A DNA stretch of 64,000 bases from JADMIH01 sp035274425. Lineage in GTDB: Bacteria > Chloroflexota > Chloroflexia > QHBQ01 > JADMIH01. The position numbers and the translations under genes are program-made. Positions within the stretch are counted from its first letter, which is position 1. Each line of letters opens with the position of its first letter. The notes beneath the pieces were generated by a model. That model had not been told where the DNA came from, did not search any database, and saw only the letters and a list, made by a program, of their open reading frames with translations. The DNA lies in NCBI GenBank assembly GCA_035274425.1, contig DATEOC010000093.1, positions 1 through 64,000 on the forward strand, written 5' to 3'. Positions 34,726 through 44,826 of the stretch are shown here, piece by piece.

Positions 34726-36228
34726 CTATGGCTGGACGTTGGCCCAACCGGCTTGAATCTCTTGCAGTGCCTGGTCGAGAGTGGCCGCACCACTGACGTA
34801 GTTGGTCATGCCCTTCCAGAAGCTGTTAGCTCCAACCGCGCCCGGCATGAGGTCCGAGCCGTCGAAGCGCAGGCTTGTGGCGCTGCGGAGTAGATCGGCT
34901 ACGCGAGCATCAACTGCACTCGTGTAAGCAGCGGGGTCGGAGTCGTTGTGAGGCGACAGCGCCCCACCGGCGGTGACCCACCCCTTGACGCCATCGAAGG
35001 TGGTGAACCACTCCATAACTGCACGTACTTCGGGTCGGTCGCTGAAGGCGCTCATGACGTCGCCAGCGAAGAGGAACGGCTTGCCGTACTGCGAGTCGAT
35101 GGGCGGGAGGTAGAAGAAGTCATAGTCCTCGCCACCCTTCACACCTGGCTTGGCCTGCTCGAAGAAGCTGGTGATAAAGTTCCCCTGGCGGTGCAGGTAA
35201 CACTTCGGGGGGTCCTGGAACATAGGAGCGGGGGCGGTACCGAAGGCGGTGCTGACGATTTGCTTGGTCCCACCATACACATACTTGTCATTCAGCCAGA
35301 TTTCCGACATTACCTCAACCGCGTGCTTGACCTCAGGAGAGGTGAAGGGCAGTTCGTTCTTGGTCCACTTGTCGTAGTTTTCGAGCGAGGTGGTGCGAAG
35401 CATGATGTCTTCGACCCAGTCGGTCGCGGGCCAGCCGGTGGCCGTGCCCGACTCGATGCCGATGCACCACGGGGTATCACCGTCGGCTACGATCTTGTCC
35501 ATGAGGGTCTTCATCTCGTCCCAGGTCTGCGGCACTGTGTACCCAGCGGCATCCCATGCCTTCTTCGGATACCAGACGAGGCTCTTGCCGTTGACACGCT
35601 GGAAGACGCCGCCCAGGATTTTGGTGCCGCTTCCATTGTCAACGGTGGCGATATCGATGAAGCTCTGGTTGTAGTTCTTCTTCAACCAGTCGGCGTTGAT
35701 GTACTTGCTTGCGTCCATGACCTTACCGGACTTGGCGACGCTCGCCATCAGGCCCGGCTGCGGGAAGTCAGCGATGTCGGGCGGGCTACCACCCTGTACG
35801 CGGACGTTGATTGTGGTCTCGAACTCTTTCGAGCCTTCATACTGGATATCTATGCCCGTGGCAGCCTCGAACTCCTTGAGCGAGTTATTGAACTTGATCT
35901 CGTCCTCGTCACCGAAGGGGCCGTACATCGTCACCTTGGTGCCCTTATACTTGCCCGCATAGGCATCAGCCAGCTCAGCGCCGACCATGCTGCGGTCCAT
36001 AGAGGCCCCTGGGGTCATAGCTGCCATCGCGGTAGGGGACTCAGCCGTCATCGCTGTAGGCACTACGGTGGCGGGCATCGCGGTTGCAGGCATTGCGGTG
36101 GCGGGCATCGCGGTTGCAGGCATTGCGGTGGCAGGTGCGGCTGTCGGCGTGGCGGTGCCACCGCACGAAGCGAGCACAAGCGATGAGATAACGAGAAGCG
36201 CCAATATGCTAAACCGTTTTCTTGCCAT
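34726..36228 (-). CDS. Sugar-binding lipoprotein of an ABC transporter (AglE-like)
   Basis: A 500-residue extracytoplasmic substrate-binding protein. A lipoprotein signal with lipobox LVLASCGG places the lipid-modified Cys at about residue 21. A Thr/Ala/Pro/Met linker follows, with about four tandem ATAMP units (DNA repeat of about 30 bp at 36069-36130). The binding domain (about 95-500) has the COG1653 style seen in KVTMYGPFGDEDEIKFNNSL and DLMPGAVGANSFWKGMTN. It resembles alpha-glucoside binding proteins; with TreS and amylosucrase nearby, an alpha-glucoside such as sucrose, trehalose or maltose is the likely ligand. GGAGGAAAG lies before the ATG. Confidence 0.88.
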   Translation of the reverse strand: MARKRFSILALLVISSLVLASCGGTATPTAAPATAMPATAMPATAMPATAMPATVVPTAMTAESPTAMAAMTPGASMDRSMVGAELADAYAGKYKGTKVTMYGPFGDEDEIKFNNSLKEFEAATGIDIQYEGSKEFETTINVRVQGGSPPDIADFPQPGLMASVAKSGKVMDASKYINADWLKKNYNQSFIDIATVDNGSGTKILGGVFQRVNGKSLVWYPKKAWDAAGYTVPQTWDEMKTLMDKIVADGDTPWCIGIESGTATGWPATDWVEDIMLRTTSLENYDKWTKNELPFTSPEVKHAVEVMSEIWLNDKYVYGGTKQIVSTAFGTAPAPMFQDPPKCYLHRQGNFITSFFEQAKPGVKGGEDYDFFYLPPIDSQYGKPFLFAGDVMSAFSDRPEVRAVMEWFTTFDGVKGWVTAGGALSPHNDSDPAAYTSAVDARVADLLRSATSLRFDGSDLMPGAVGANSFWKGMTNYVSGAATLDQALQEIQAGWANVQP

Positions 36229-36486
36229 TGTCTTTCCTCCAATTGGTAATTATCGTTGCTTTTCGCCGGCATGCCCTTATGCCGACAGTAGAATAGAGGG
36301 CTTGTGATTTATGTGAGAGATACATCACCTCCTCAAGGGACGCCCGCCGAACGGATCCAAGCTATCCCAGCTCTACATCGTCGCTATTTGCAGTCAATCT
36401 ATAGGCACGCACAATTCTCGTGCATCACCATGTTGGCATATGATACAAACTTAATTGAGAAATTACAAGGGTATTCAAGCAGCCGT

Positions 36487-36515
36487 TTGACAAGATAGCC
36501 AGGCTCCGTGAAAAT
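36487..36515 (+). promoter_or_regulatory. Putative promoter of the GH1 gene
   Basis: A perfect TTGACA (36487-36492), 17-bp spacer, and GAAAAT (36510-36515, 4 of 6 consensus) precede the GH1 gene. An imperfect dyad GCACG...CGTGC lies upstream near 36404-36423. The divergent region 36229-36486 probably also carries the importer promoter, which I could not place. Confidence 0.45.
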
Positions 36516-36574
36516 GACACCTGACTATGCAGAATGGGTTAGCCAGCTATTCTCAATCGGGAGGAAACCGCATC

Positions 36575-38026
36575 GTGTCTCTACCTTTAGTAAATCCGCA
36601 GCCCGGCATCACGCTGCCGCCAGGGTTTAAGCTCGGCATCGCCGATTCCGACCTGCAAGTAATCGGCGAGGACCATACGCTAGCTGAAGAGGGTTCAGAG
36701 CCGACCATGTGGAAGCGCTTCACGGAGGAGCGAGGGTTGCCGACGCCGGGGGTGGGGATAGACAGGTACCATCGCTGGCGTGAGGATGCCGGTTATCTTC
36801 GCCGCATGGGTATCAGGCATTACAGGACCTCCGTCTCGATGTCGCGCACCCTGGATCGAAACGGGGAGGTCAACCGCCGCGCTATCGAATGGTACAGGAG
36901 GTACTTCGGGACGCTCAAAGAGAGCGATATTTCGATCTATGCGGCCCTTTACCATTGGGAGTTGCCTCAGTACTTGAGCGAAATTGGTGGGTGGACGAAT
37001 CGGGCGTCGGCGGATATGCTCCGGCGGCACGCGCAGGCGGTGGTAGAACACCTTGGGGAGTTCATCGAGGAATACTTCATCCTGAACGAGCCATGGTGCA
37101 GCTCGATGCTGAGCTATTATGAAGGCGTACACGCACCAGGCAACCTGTATGCTGATGAAAGGGAGAATCTGAGAGCAGGTATCGCGGCGGCGCATCACCT
37201 CCTGCTGGGGCAGGGGCTTTCTTACAACGCGATGAAGGAGATAGCGCCCGACGCCAAAATCAGCACGGTGCTGAACTTCGAGCCTGCATACGCCACCACC
37301 ACCTCCCCCGAAAATACGCTGGCTGCGCGCATACGAGATGGTTATTACAACGCCTGGTTCCTCGACGCAATTTTCAGGGGGCGCTACCCTGAGTTTATGG
37401 TGCGGCTTTACGGGGAGGATGCCATGCCGCCCGGCTACGAACGCGACATGGAGACGATAAAGATTGGGGATAAGCTGCATGTGCTGGGTGTGAACTATTA
37501 CCGGGGTGCGCTCTATAGAGCAGGAGGTGGAGAGTTACGCTCAGAGCAGGTGCTTATAGAGGGCGCGCCGCGCAACAGTCTCGAATGGCCCATCTTCCAG
37601 CCGCCATATTACTCTGAAGGTCTGTACGATCTGCTCCAGCAGATTTACTTCGGCTATCGCGCCGAGGGGCTGAAAAAGATGTACGTCTCCGAGAATGGCA
37701 TGGCCCTCGCGACACCCTGGGATGGCAAAACGGAGCTTATAGACGACGAGCCGCGTGTGAATTACCACCGGGAGAATCTGCGGCAGTTGCACAAGGCCCT
37801 GTTGCGAGGCATCCCCGTGGAGGGGTACTTCGCCTGGACGCTGATGGACAACTTCGAGTGGTCAGAGGGGTACAGGCCGGAATCGGCTTTCGGTATGATC
37901 CACGTGGATAGGGATTCGTTGGAGAGGGTATGGAAGAAGAGCGCCCTCTGGTACAGCGAGCTGTTGAAGACGCACGACGTATCGCAGGCTGATGCCTCTG
38001 TGAAGGGCGATGTAAATATGCCCTGA
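36575..38026 (+). CDS. GH1 beta-glucosidase
   Basis: A glycoside hydrolase of about 483 residues that removes beta-linked glucose or galactose from oligosaccharides. The acid/base Glu is in FILNEPWC and the nucleophile in YVSENGMA. Other GH1 marks are YHWELPQYLSEIGGW and the late WTLMDNFEWSEGY. The longest frame starts at 36527, but GGGAGG lies 10 bases before the in-frame GTG at 36575, which I prefer. No signal peptide: it acts in the cytosol on imported sugars. It is divergent from the sugar importer, suggesting joint control. Confidence 0.9.
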   Translation: MSLPLVNPQPGITLPPGFKLGIADSDLQVIGEDHTLAEEGSEPTMWKRFTEERGLPTPGVGIDRYHRWREDAGYLRRMGIRHYRTSVSMSRTLDRNGEVNRRAIEWYRRYFGTLKESDISIYAALYHWELPQYLSEIGGWTNRASADMLRRHAQAVVEHLGEFIEEYFILNEPWCSSMLSYYEGVHAPGNLYADERENLRAGIAAAHHLLLGQGLSYNAMKEIAPDAKISTVLNFEPAYATTTSPENTLAARIRDGYYNAWFLDAIFRGRYPEFMVRLYGEDAMPPGYERDMETIKIGDKLHVLGVNYYRGALYRAGGGELRSEQVLIEGAPRNSLEWPIFQPPYYSEGLYDLLQQIYFGYRAEGLKKMYVSENGMALATPWDGKTELIDDEPRVNYHRENLRQLHKALLRGIPVEGYFAWTLMDNFEWSEGYRPESAFGMIHVDRDSLERVWKKSALWYSELLKTHDVSQADASVKGDVNMP

Positions 38027-38035
38027 GCGAGGGCA

Positions 38036-38167
38036 AAGGAAAACCCCGGATTGACCTTGGAACTGTTTGGCATTCACACTGACGTGCTCTGCTTATACAA
38101 TTCTGGCGGACCGTCCGGGGCTTCAATAGCCTGGCGACAGAACCCGAAAGCTCACGTACACCTGACT
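38036..38167 (-). ncRNA. Putative structured small RNA, class unassigned
   Basis: On the minus strand a near-perfect promoter (38174-38202) is followed by about 130 bases without coding frame and with several complementary segments. CCCCGGA (38114-38120 on the complement) pairs with TCCGGGG (38044-38050), followed by TTTTCCTTT, which looks like an intrinsic terminator. ACGTG near the 5' end pairs with CACGT, and TTCTG with CAGAA. The size and shape would fit a regulatory RNA such as 6S, but I cannot match it to any known family. It lies between the convergent GH1 and propeller protein genes. Confidence 0.4.
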
Positions 38168-38173
38168 GATTTG

Positions 38174-38202
38174 AGTATACCCTGATGGGTGATGCGGGTC
38201 AA
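38174..38202 (-). promoter_or_regulatory. Sigma-70 promoter of the putative small RNA
   Basis: Minus-strand TTGACC (38197-38202), 17-bp spacer, TATACT (38174-38179). Predicted transcription start is near 38167. No gene starts downstream on this strand before 36228, which is why I propose a non-coding transcript. Confidence 0.65.
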
Positions 38203-38425
38203 TAGCGTAGCAGGCGAGTTTTCCCCAATCTGGCGTCGGGTGGAAGGGAACTACGGAGGCTGCGATTTATTTAAGGTCGCACCACTATAGGTAATCCGTA
38301 ATTACCCTTTAGAAGGGGAGTTCTCTGCAAGTTAAGTATTATAGTGTATACCATTGCGGAGACTATATGAGAGCCACAGCAAGATGGTTTTGATGGATGA
38401 TTGAAATGGGTCGCTTTGTGCCTCT

Positions 38426-39778
38426 CTATTTCCGCGGCGTATCTGAACACTTTACGAACCGAGCGATCATGCCACTGCCTGTACTGTCTTCGTGATCCCT
38501 AGATGTACCTACGATCCAAGCAACGCCCGAACTTCCAACCGCAACATCATGCAATTGCTGAAGCACCGATGGATCAAGCCCAGTTATTTCACCCCAACTC
38601 AGACCGTCCCAATGCATTACAAGAGAGCGTGCACCATTCGTCCATCTATCACCCACGGCCCAGACGTCGTCTGGTGAATAAGCCGCGACAGAGTAGAGTA
38701 TCGGTTGCTCAACTCTAGGCATCTCGACCTTAGTCCACTGTTTTGTGGTGCGCGCCAACATCCCACTTGCCATCCAACTGTCGTAATTATAGGCGCTATT
38801 TATTACCCAGATATTCTGCTCTTTGTCCACAGAAGCAGCGCTCATCCCACCTAGCTGCGGGCTGTCTACAACTCCCCATGCCTGGCCATCCCAGCGCGCT
38901 ACCAGAGAAGGTTGACTAGACCCTCCTCCGTCTGTCTGTCCAAATGCCCATACGTCATCCTTAGAAAAGGAAATCACGTCCCTCAACGAGCCACTTGCAA
39001 CGTTTGGGCCAGGTATGATGTGCCACGTGGTGCCATCCCAGTGCAGCGTCAACGGTCTACTGACCCTGTCGATATCGTAATAGCCGACGGCCCACACATC
39101 ATCAGGGGCTATCATGGTAACAGCATCAAGGCTCATGTCGTCGTAGCCAATATACGAGCCCTGATTGTAGCCCTGGGTGCTAGAAGGCAACTTGGGAGTC
39201 GGAACCACCGACCAAAGGAGGCCATTCCAGTGGAGTGTGAGGATTTTCCGGAAGCGTCCTTGTTGAATGTAACCGACTGCCCAGGCGTCGGTGCTACTCC
39301 TTACATCAAGCCCCCTTATAGATATCTCATCTGCCGCGATGGTAGGAGCTGGAAGTATCTTGAGACTGTCGAGGCTAACACCGTCCCAGCGTGCGAAGGC
39401 GAGAAAAGGTGGGCCTGATGCGAAATAACCCTCTGCGGTGCCGGCGAACCAAAGCTCACCATCGGACGCTACATCTACAGTGCTGTAGTGACCTGGCGTG
39501 AGGGTAATATCCCATTTGCCGCATAGAGGACTTGTAACTGCCACAGAAGGCAATTGGCGCGGCAATCTTAGTTGCAGCCAGAAGAGCAGCGCTATTAGAC
39601 TCCCGGCTAATGCAAGGGCCGCAAGCGTGCCCCGTACGATACGCCGTTCGTCACGCCGTTCGTTGTCCTCGGTGTCATCATGCGACCTGAGCCACGAACG
39701 CTGTGCAGGAGTATCGCCTGGTGCGGCCTCCCGCTGATGTCGCGTAGGGCAAGGCTGGGTGAAAGCTTTTCTTAGCAT
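38426..39778 (-). CDS. Membrane-anchored beta-propeller protein
   Basis: A 450-residue protein with a charged cytosolic N-terminus (about 47 residues), one membrane span (GTLAALALAGSLIALLFWL, about 49-68), and an external propeller of about six repeats of the form DDVWAVG...L.LHWDG..W..V..P. This repeat is known from secreted propellers of unknown function in Chloroflexota and Actinobacteria. No catalytic residues are evident. The start has no strong ribosome-binding site. Confidence 0.65.
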   Translation of the reverse strand: MLRKAFTQPCPTRHQREAAPGDTPAQRSWLRSHDDTEDNERRDERRIVRGTLAALALAGSLIALLFWLQLRLPRQLPSVAVTSPLCGKWDITLTPGHYSTVDVASDGELWFAGTAEGYFASGPPFLAFARWDGVSLDSLKILPAPTIAADEISIRGLDVRSSTDAWAVGYIQQGRFRKILTLHWNGLLWSVVPTPKLPSSTQGYNQGSYIGYDDMSLDAVTMIAPDDVWAVGYYDIDRVSRPLTLHWDGTTWHIIPGPNVASGSLRDVISFSKDDVWAFGQTDGGGSSQPSLVARWDGQAWGVVDSPQLGGMSAASVDKEQNIWVINSAYNYDSWMASGMLARTTKQWTKVEMPRVEQPILYSVAAYSPDDVWAVGDRWTNGARSLVMHWDGLSWGEITGLDPSVLQQLHDVAVGSSGVAWIVGTSRDHEDSTGSGMIARFVKCSDTPRK

Positions 39779-39804
39779 ATTGGCCTGATGAGTTCAGCAG
39801 CTGA

Positions 39805-41469
<1,665 letters not shown>

Positions 41470-41537
41470 GGTCGTACTCTCTCCTCAATCTGCTTTGAGA
41501 ATAACAGCGTCTATTATACCGCAAAGGCAAGGAGTAA

Positions 41538-41594
41538 GAGTTGCAATCATGAGGGGAGGCTACGCAGTGTAACCTCCCCTCATGATTGCAACTC
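41538..41594. terminator. Hairpin terminator between PccB-like and hydrolase genes
   Basis: Perfect 22-bp arms at 41538-41559 and 41573-41594 with a 13-nt loop. It lies upstream of the PccB-like gene and downstream of the minus-strand hydrolase gene, whose stop is at 41607. Confidence 0.8.
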
Positions 41595-41606
41595 CCTCAA
41601 TAGATG

Positions 41607-42593
41607 TTACAGCCATCGCGAGAAGAACTCGTTGATACGTCGCTTGTATTCTGCCGGAGCTACCGACGGGGCACAGCCGTGACCACATTCGGGGAGGAGC
41701 CACAACTCCTTGGGTCCGGTGGCGGCCTGGTATATCTTGTAGGCAGATTGGGGGTGGGTAAGGGCGTCGTCCAGGCCGTGGATGACGAAGAGGGGACGCT
41801 CACCGAGCTTGCTCGCGGCCTTCTCCGGGCGGATCTCATGGGCACGGATGCCCATCATTGTCTCGGCATAGCGCACGATCAATGGGGCGAAAGGTAAAGC
41901 GAGCTTGCCCAGGAAGACAACTATGCCCGGCTTTATCATGTCGGTGATGTCGGCATAAGCGGAGTCGGTGACTATGGCTTTAATGCCAGGCTCCTCTGCC
42001 GCAGCCATGATGGCGACGGCACCTCCCATCGATAACCCGAACGCCCCTATGCGGTTGGGGTCTACGTCGGAGCGGGTCTGGATGTAGCGCACGGCGTCCA
42101 TCAGGTCCCAGCGCTCCTTGTAACCGAGAGTGACAGGCTCGCGGCGGCGCAGGCCAGCACCACGCATATCGAACATCAGAGTAGCGAATCCGCCCTCGTG
42201 CACCATCTTTGCATATTCATGCATCTGCTCTTTGTAGCCGCCATAGCCATAGATGAGGACCACGCATGACCACGGTTTGGGCGTGCCATCTGGAGCCGGG
42301 ACGAACCAGCCGCTCAGGGGCTTACCATCGCGGGCCATGAACTCAACGCGCTCAGGGCGCACGGGCACATCTATCAGACCTTCCTCGGTGTAAGGGGGAG
42401 GCTCATGGGTGACGGGGTAGAGGAGGCGACGGGCGGCGAAAATAGGGAGGGCGCCGAAGACCAGGCCAGCGAAGCCGATCAGTCCGAACCCTACTCTGGA
42501 AAGTGCGCCACGTAACCGACGCCGTGGCCCCCCGCTCGATTCTTCATTATCGAACAGCGCTATCATGTTGCTATGTGGGGAAGTTATTTGCAT
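41607..42593 (-). CDS. Membrane-anchored alpha/beta hydrolase
   Basis: A 328-residue hydrolase. One N-terminal membrane span (about 33-53, GFGLIGFAGLVFGALPIF) is followed by an alpha/beta-hydrolase fold. The nucleophile elbow is GLSMGGAVA, the acid is probably Asp in VIHGLDDALTHP, and the late GHG (ECGHGC) supplies the His. It resembles BAAT/acyl-CoA thioester or esterase-like hydrolases (BD-FAE type). Substrate unknown. The ATG at 42566 is an alternative start. Confidence 0.75.
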   Translation of the reverse strand: MQITSPHSNMIALFDNEESSGGPRRRLRGALSRVGFGLIGFAGLVFGALPIFAARRLLYPVTHEPPPYTEEGLIDVPVRPERVEFMARDGKPLSGWFVPAPDGTPKPWSCVVLIYGYGGYKEQMHEYAKMVHEGGFATLMFDMRGAGLRRREPVTLGYKERWDLMDAVRYIQTRSDVDPNRIGAFGLSMGGAVAIMAAAEEPGIKAIVTDSAYADITDMIKPGIVVFLGKLALPFAPLIVRYAETMMGIRAHEIRPEKAASKLGERPLFVIHGLDDALTHPQSAYKIYQAATGPKELWLLPECGHGCAPSVAPAEYKRRINEFFSRWL

Positions 42594-42665
42594 GTTGGAC
42601 TCTCTAGTGCTAGCCAGTATCTATTATAGCATCTTCGTGCATAGAGGCGGAGGGGAATATTGAAT

Positions 42666-43475
42666 TTAGCTCCATTTTGTCAGGATGGACTCACGTTGGA
42701 ACACCCTTGTGGCGAACCAGGTCAGGGCAGCCGCAATCAGCGCCAATAATGCGGAGACTGTGAGCGAGACTAGAGGGCTCAAGGAGAGGAGGCCTGTGAA
42801 CTGGCCGGCGATCAGCAGTACAACGGGCAGGATTACAACGGCGCTGATTTGCTGGGCGGAGCGGGGGTCGTTGGCACGTGACGATGCAGTCACGGTGGCC
42901 GCGATAGCGACGAGGGCGAGTAATGGCGCGCAGAGCAGCATAAGTAGGAACCAGGATGGGCTGATTATGGCGACGAACACACTATGAGATAGAGAGAGCG
43001 GCACCATGCCAATGAGGAAAACCGAACCGGCCAGCCAGGTAAAACCGACCGACGGAATAAGTGCGCTCAGCATCTTAGCCAGGAGTAACTCCAGGGTGGT
43101 TACGGGGGTTGCCAGCACAGGCTCAAGCGTGCGGCTGACCTTCTCTCCCACGATGCTGTATGAGGCGATGATACTTGGGAGCATGACAGGCAATATAAAC
43201 AATATCGTTGAGATGGGCTGGCCTATGACGACCTGAACAAGCTCTTGTTCGGAGAGGCCCTGCCAGGCAGGGTTGTTGCGCGCCAGCTCAAAGAGGGCAT
43301 CTAGGTCGTTCATGTCACCAGTTGGAAGCTGGCCCATGAGGAAAATCAGGCCGAGGGGAAGGATGGTGAAGAGGAGCGGCAGAAAGATCATGCCAAGCAC
43401 CAGGGCACGCTGCTGCTTCATTTCCAGCCATTCTTTACGCAAGATCAACCTTATTTTGCGCGTGTCTAGGCTCAT
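42666..43475 (-). CDS. ABC-2 type transporter permease (NatB-like)
   Basis: A 269-residue membrane subunit with about six spans. The first cytosolic segment IRLILRKEWLEMKQQRA, then span 1, a soluble loop, and the ABC-2 motif KVSRTLEPVLATPVTTLELLLAKML are typical of NatB/YhaP-like exporters. It is downstream of its ATPase partner at 43578. Cargo unknown; relatives export sodium, drugs or lipids. A hairpin (43525-43563) lies between the two genes. Confidence 0.85.
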   Translation of the reverse strand: MSLDTRKIRLILRKEWLEMKQQRALVLGMIFLPLLFTILPLGLIFLMGQLPTGDMNDLDALFELARNNPAWQGLSEQELVQVVIGQPISTILFILPVMLPSIIASYSIVGEKVSRTLEPVLATPVTTLELLLAKMLSALIPSVGFTWLAGSVFLIGMVPLSLSHSVFVAIISPSWFLLMLLCAPLLALVAIAATVTASSRANDPRSAQQISAVVILPVVLLIAGQFTGLLSLSPLVSLTVSALLALIAAALTWFATRVFQRESILTKWS

Positions 43476-43524
43476 ATTATCCCTCTACTATCTCCTTCTG
43501 CCAGCCAAACTTCCATTTCTTACT

Positions 43525-43563
43525 CTCTCACTTCTCAACCCTTGAAGGGTTGAGAAGTGAGAG
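43525..43563. repeat. Intercistronic hairpin between ATPase and permease genes
   Basis: Perfect inverted repeat of 19-bp arms (43525-43543 and 43545-43563) around a single base. There is no strong T-run, so a processing or stability hairpin is as likely as a terminator. Confidence 0.7.
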
Positions 43564-43577
43564 CTTAGGAATAACTA

Positions 43578-44474
43578 CTATTCGTTTTCACCCCCCTGGC
43601 GCTTGCTCTCGCCGATAAGCTGAAGATAGACCTCTTCCAGCGACGGTAGCACAGGCTTAACGTAACGCACTTGCGCTCCAGCATCGATTAAGGCACGCAA
43701 CAGCATGGGGTTCTGGCTATCGGGGTCATCAAGGGTGACAGAAAGCAAGTCACCTTCAGCTTGCGCATCCTTTACGAAAGGGAACGAGCGGGCCATTGCC
43801 AGCCAGAGGTGCGCGTCGCCTACAACCTGGACAATCGTGCCCCTGCCGAAGAGTTGGTTACGGAGGTTCGCGGGCGTGTCGACGCGCAACAGGCGCGTCC
43901 TGAAGACGCCGATGAGGTCGCAGAGGGCGTCCGCCTCGGTGAGATTATGCGTTGTGAGGAAAATGCTTCGGCCCTCGGTGCGTATATGCCCGATGAAATC
44001 GTGCACGATGCGGGCAGCTTCGGGGTCGAGGCCGGAAGTCGGCTCGTCCAGGAAGACGATCTGAGGCTCGTGCAACAGCGCCCTGACGAGCGCAACTTTC
44101 TGGCGCATCCCTTTAGAGAAGCTACCTACCTTTTCGTCACGGCGGTCCCATAGGTCCAGAATCTTCAAATAGCGCTCAGCCTGCTCGATAGCGCGTGGTC
44201 CGGGCACCTCGTAAAGGCCCGCGAAGAAGAGGAGGTTTTGGAGGGCGGTCAGGTTGCCGTATAAGCCGGGGGTATCGGTGAGGAAACCGAGGGACTTACG
44301 GATTGCCTTATTGCCATCCTCCGTGCCTAGCTCATGGCCCGCCACCCAGGCTGTGCCGCTCGTCGGCGCGATAAGCGCGGCAAGCATGCGAAGGGTGGTG
44401 GTCTTTCCCGCGCCGTTTGGCCCCAGGAAGCCGAATACCGTGCCTCGCGGGATGGTAAGCGTAAGGCTATCCAC
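43578..44474 (-). CDS. ABC transporter ATPase (NatA/CcmA-like), start codon unclear
   Basis: An ATPase of at least 298 residues: Walker A GPNGAGKTT, signature VGSFSKGMRQKVALVRAL, Walker B IVFLDEPTSGLDPEA and H-loop TTHNLTEADA. The GTG at 44474 is the first standard start, but the frame stays open upstream to a TAG at 44565-44567, and that stretch reads IETHELSRAFGKRVAV, which is the normal first strand of such ATPases. No ATG, GTG or TTG exists there; CTG at 44558 or 44504 are candidates. So the gene either uses an unusual start or has lost its original one. Partner permease is at 42666. Confidence 0.85.
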   Translation of the reverse strand: MDSLTLTIPRGTVFGFLGPNGAGKTTTLRMLAALIAPTSGTAWVAGHELGTEDGNKAIRKSLGFLTDTPGLYGNLTALQNLLFFAGLYEVPGPRAIEQAERYLKILDLWDRRDEKVGSFSKGMRQKVALVRALLHEPQIVFLDEPTSGLDPEAARIVHDFIGHIRTEGRSIFLTTHNLTEADALCDLIGVFRTRLLRVDTPANLRNQLFGRGTIVQVVGDAHLWLAMARSFPFVKDAQAEGDLLSVTLDDPDSQNPMLLRALIDAGAQVRYVKPVLPSLEEVYLQLIGESKRQGGENE

Positions 44475-44589
44475 CGCAACGCGCTTCCCGAAGGCGCGGC
44501 TCAGCTCGTGGGTCTCGATTGCGTTGGTTGGCGTGCTTGCGATTTCAGGCCTCTTCAGTTTGAACTAATGGTGCCTTTGGATATGCTCC

Positions 44590-44617
44590 GTAGGGGCATG
44601 GTGCGCCATGCCCCTAC
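44590..44617. repeat. GTAGGGGCATGG palindrome
   Basis: Arms 44590-44601 and 44606-44617, of the same REP-like type as 32323-32353. It lies just upstream of the ABC ATPase gene. Confidence 0.85.
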
Positions 44618-44826
44618 ATGTGCGCCTGTGAAGTAGTGTAGCAGCCCACCAGGAAAAGCACAAGATGCACAGCTAAAATAGTTTAGGACTAAAGTCCCCT
44701 CTTAAAGTGTGACCAGTGACGCTATCGTGGATAGAAGGGGTTGGAGTACAATCAGAATGAGAAAATGTATGTGGTGTGGGTAAGGCGTAGCGTTAGAGCG
44801 CACTGAATTCGGGCATTATAAGAGAG

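Noticed and set aside
34948..36186. 412-residue open frame on the plus strand
   Set aside because: Antisense to the sugar-binding lipoprotein, including its tandem-repeat linker; no family or ribosome-binding site.
36304..36498. 64-residue open frame ahead of the GH1 gene
   Set aside because: No ribosome-binding site, atypical composition, and it lies in the divergent regulatory region.
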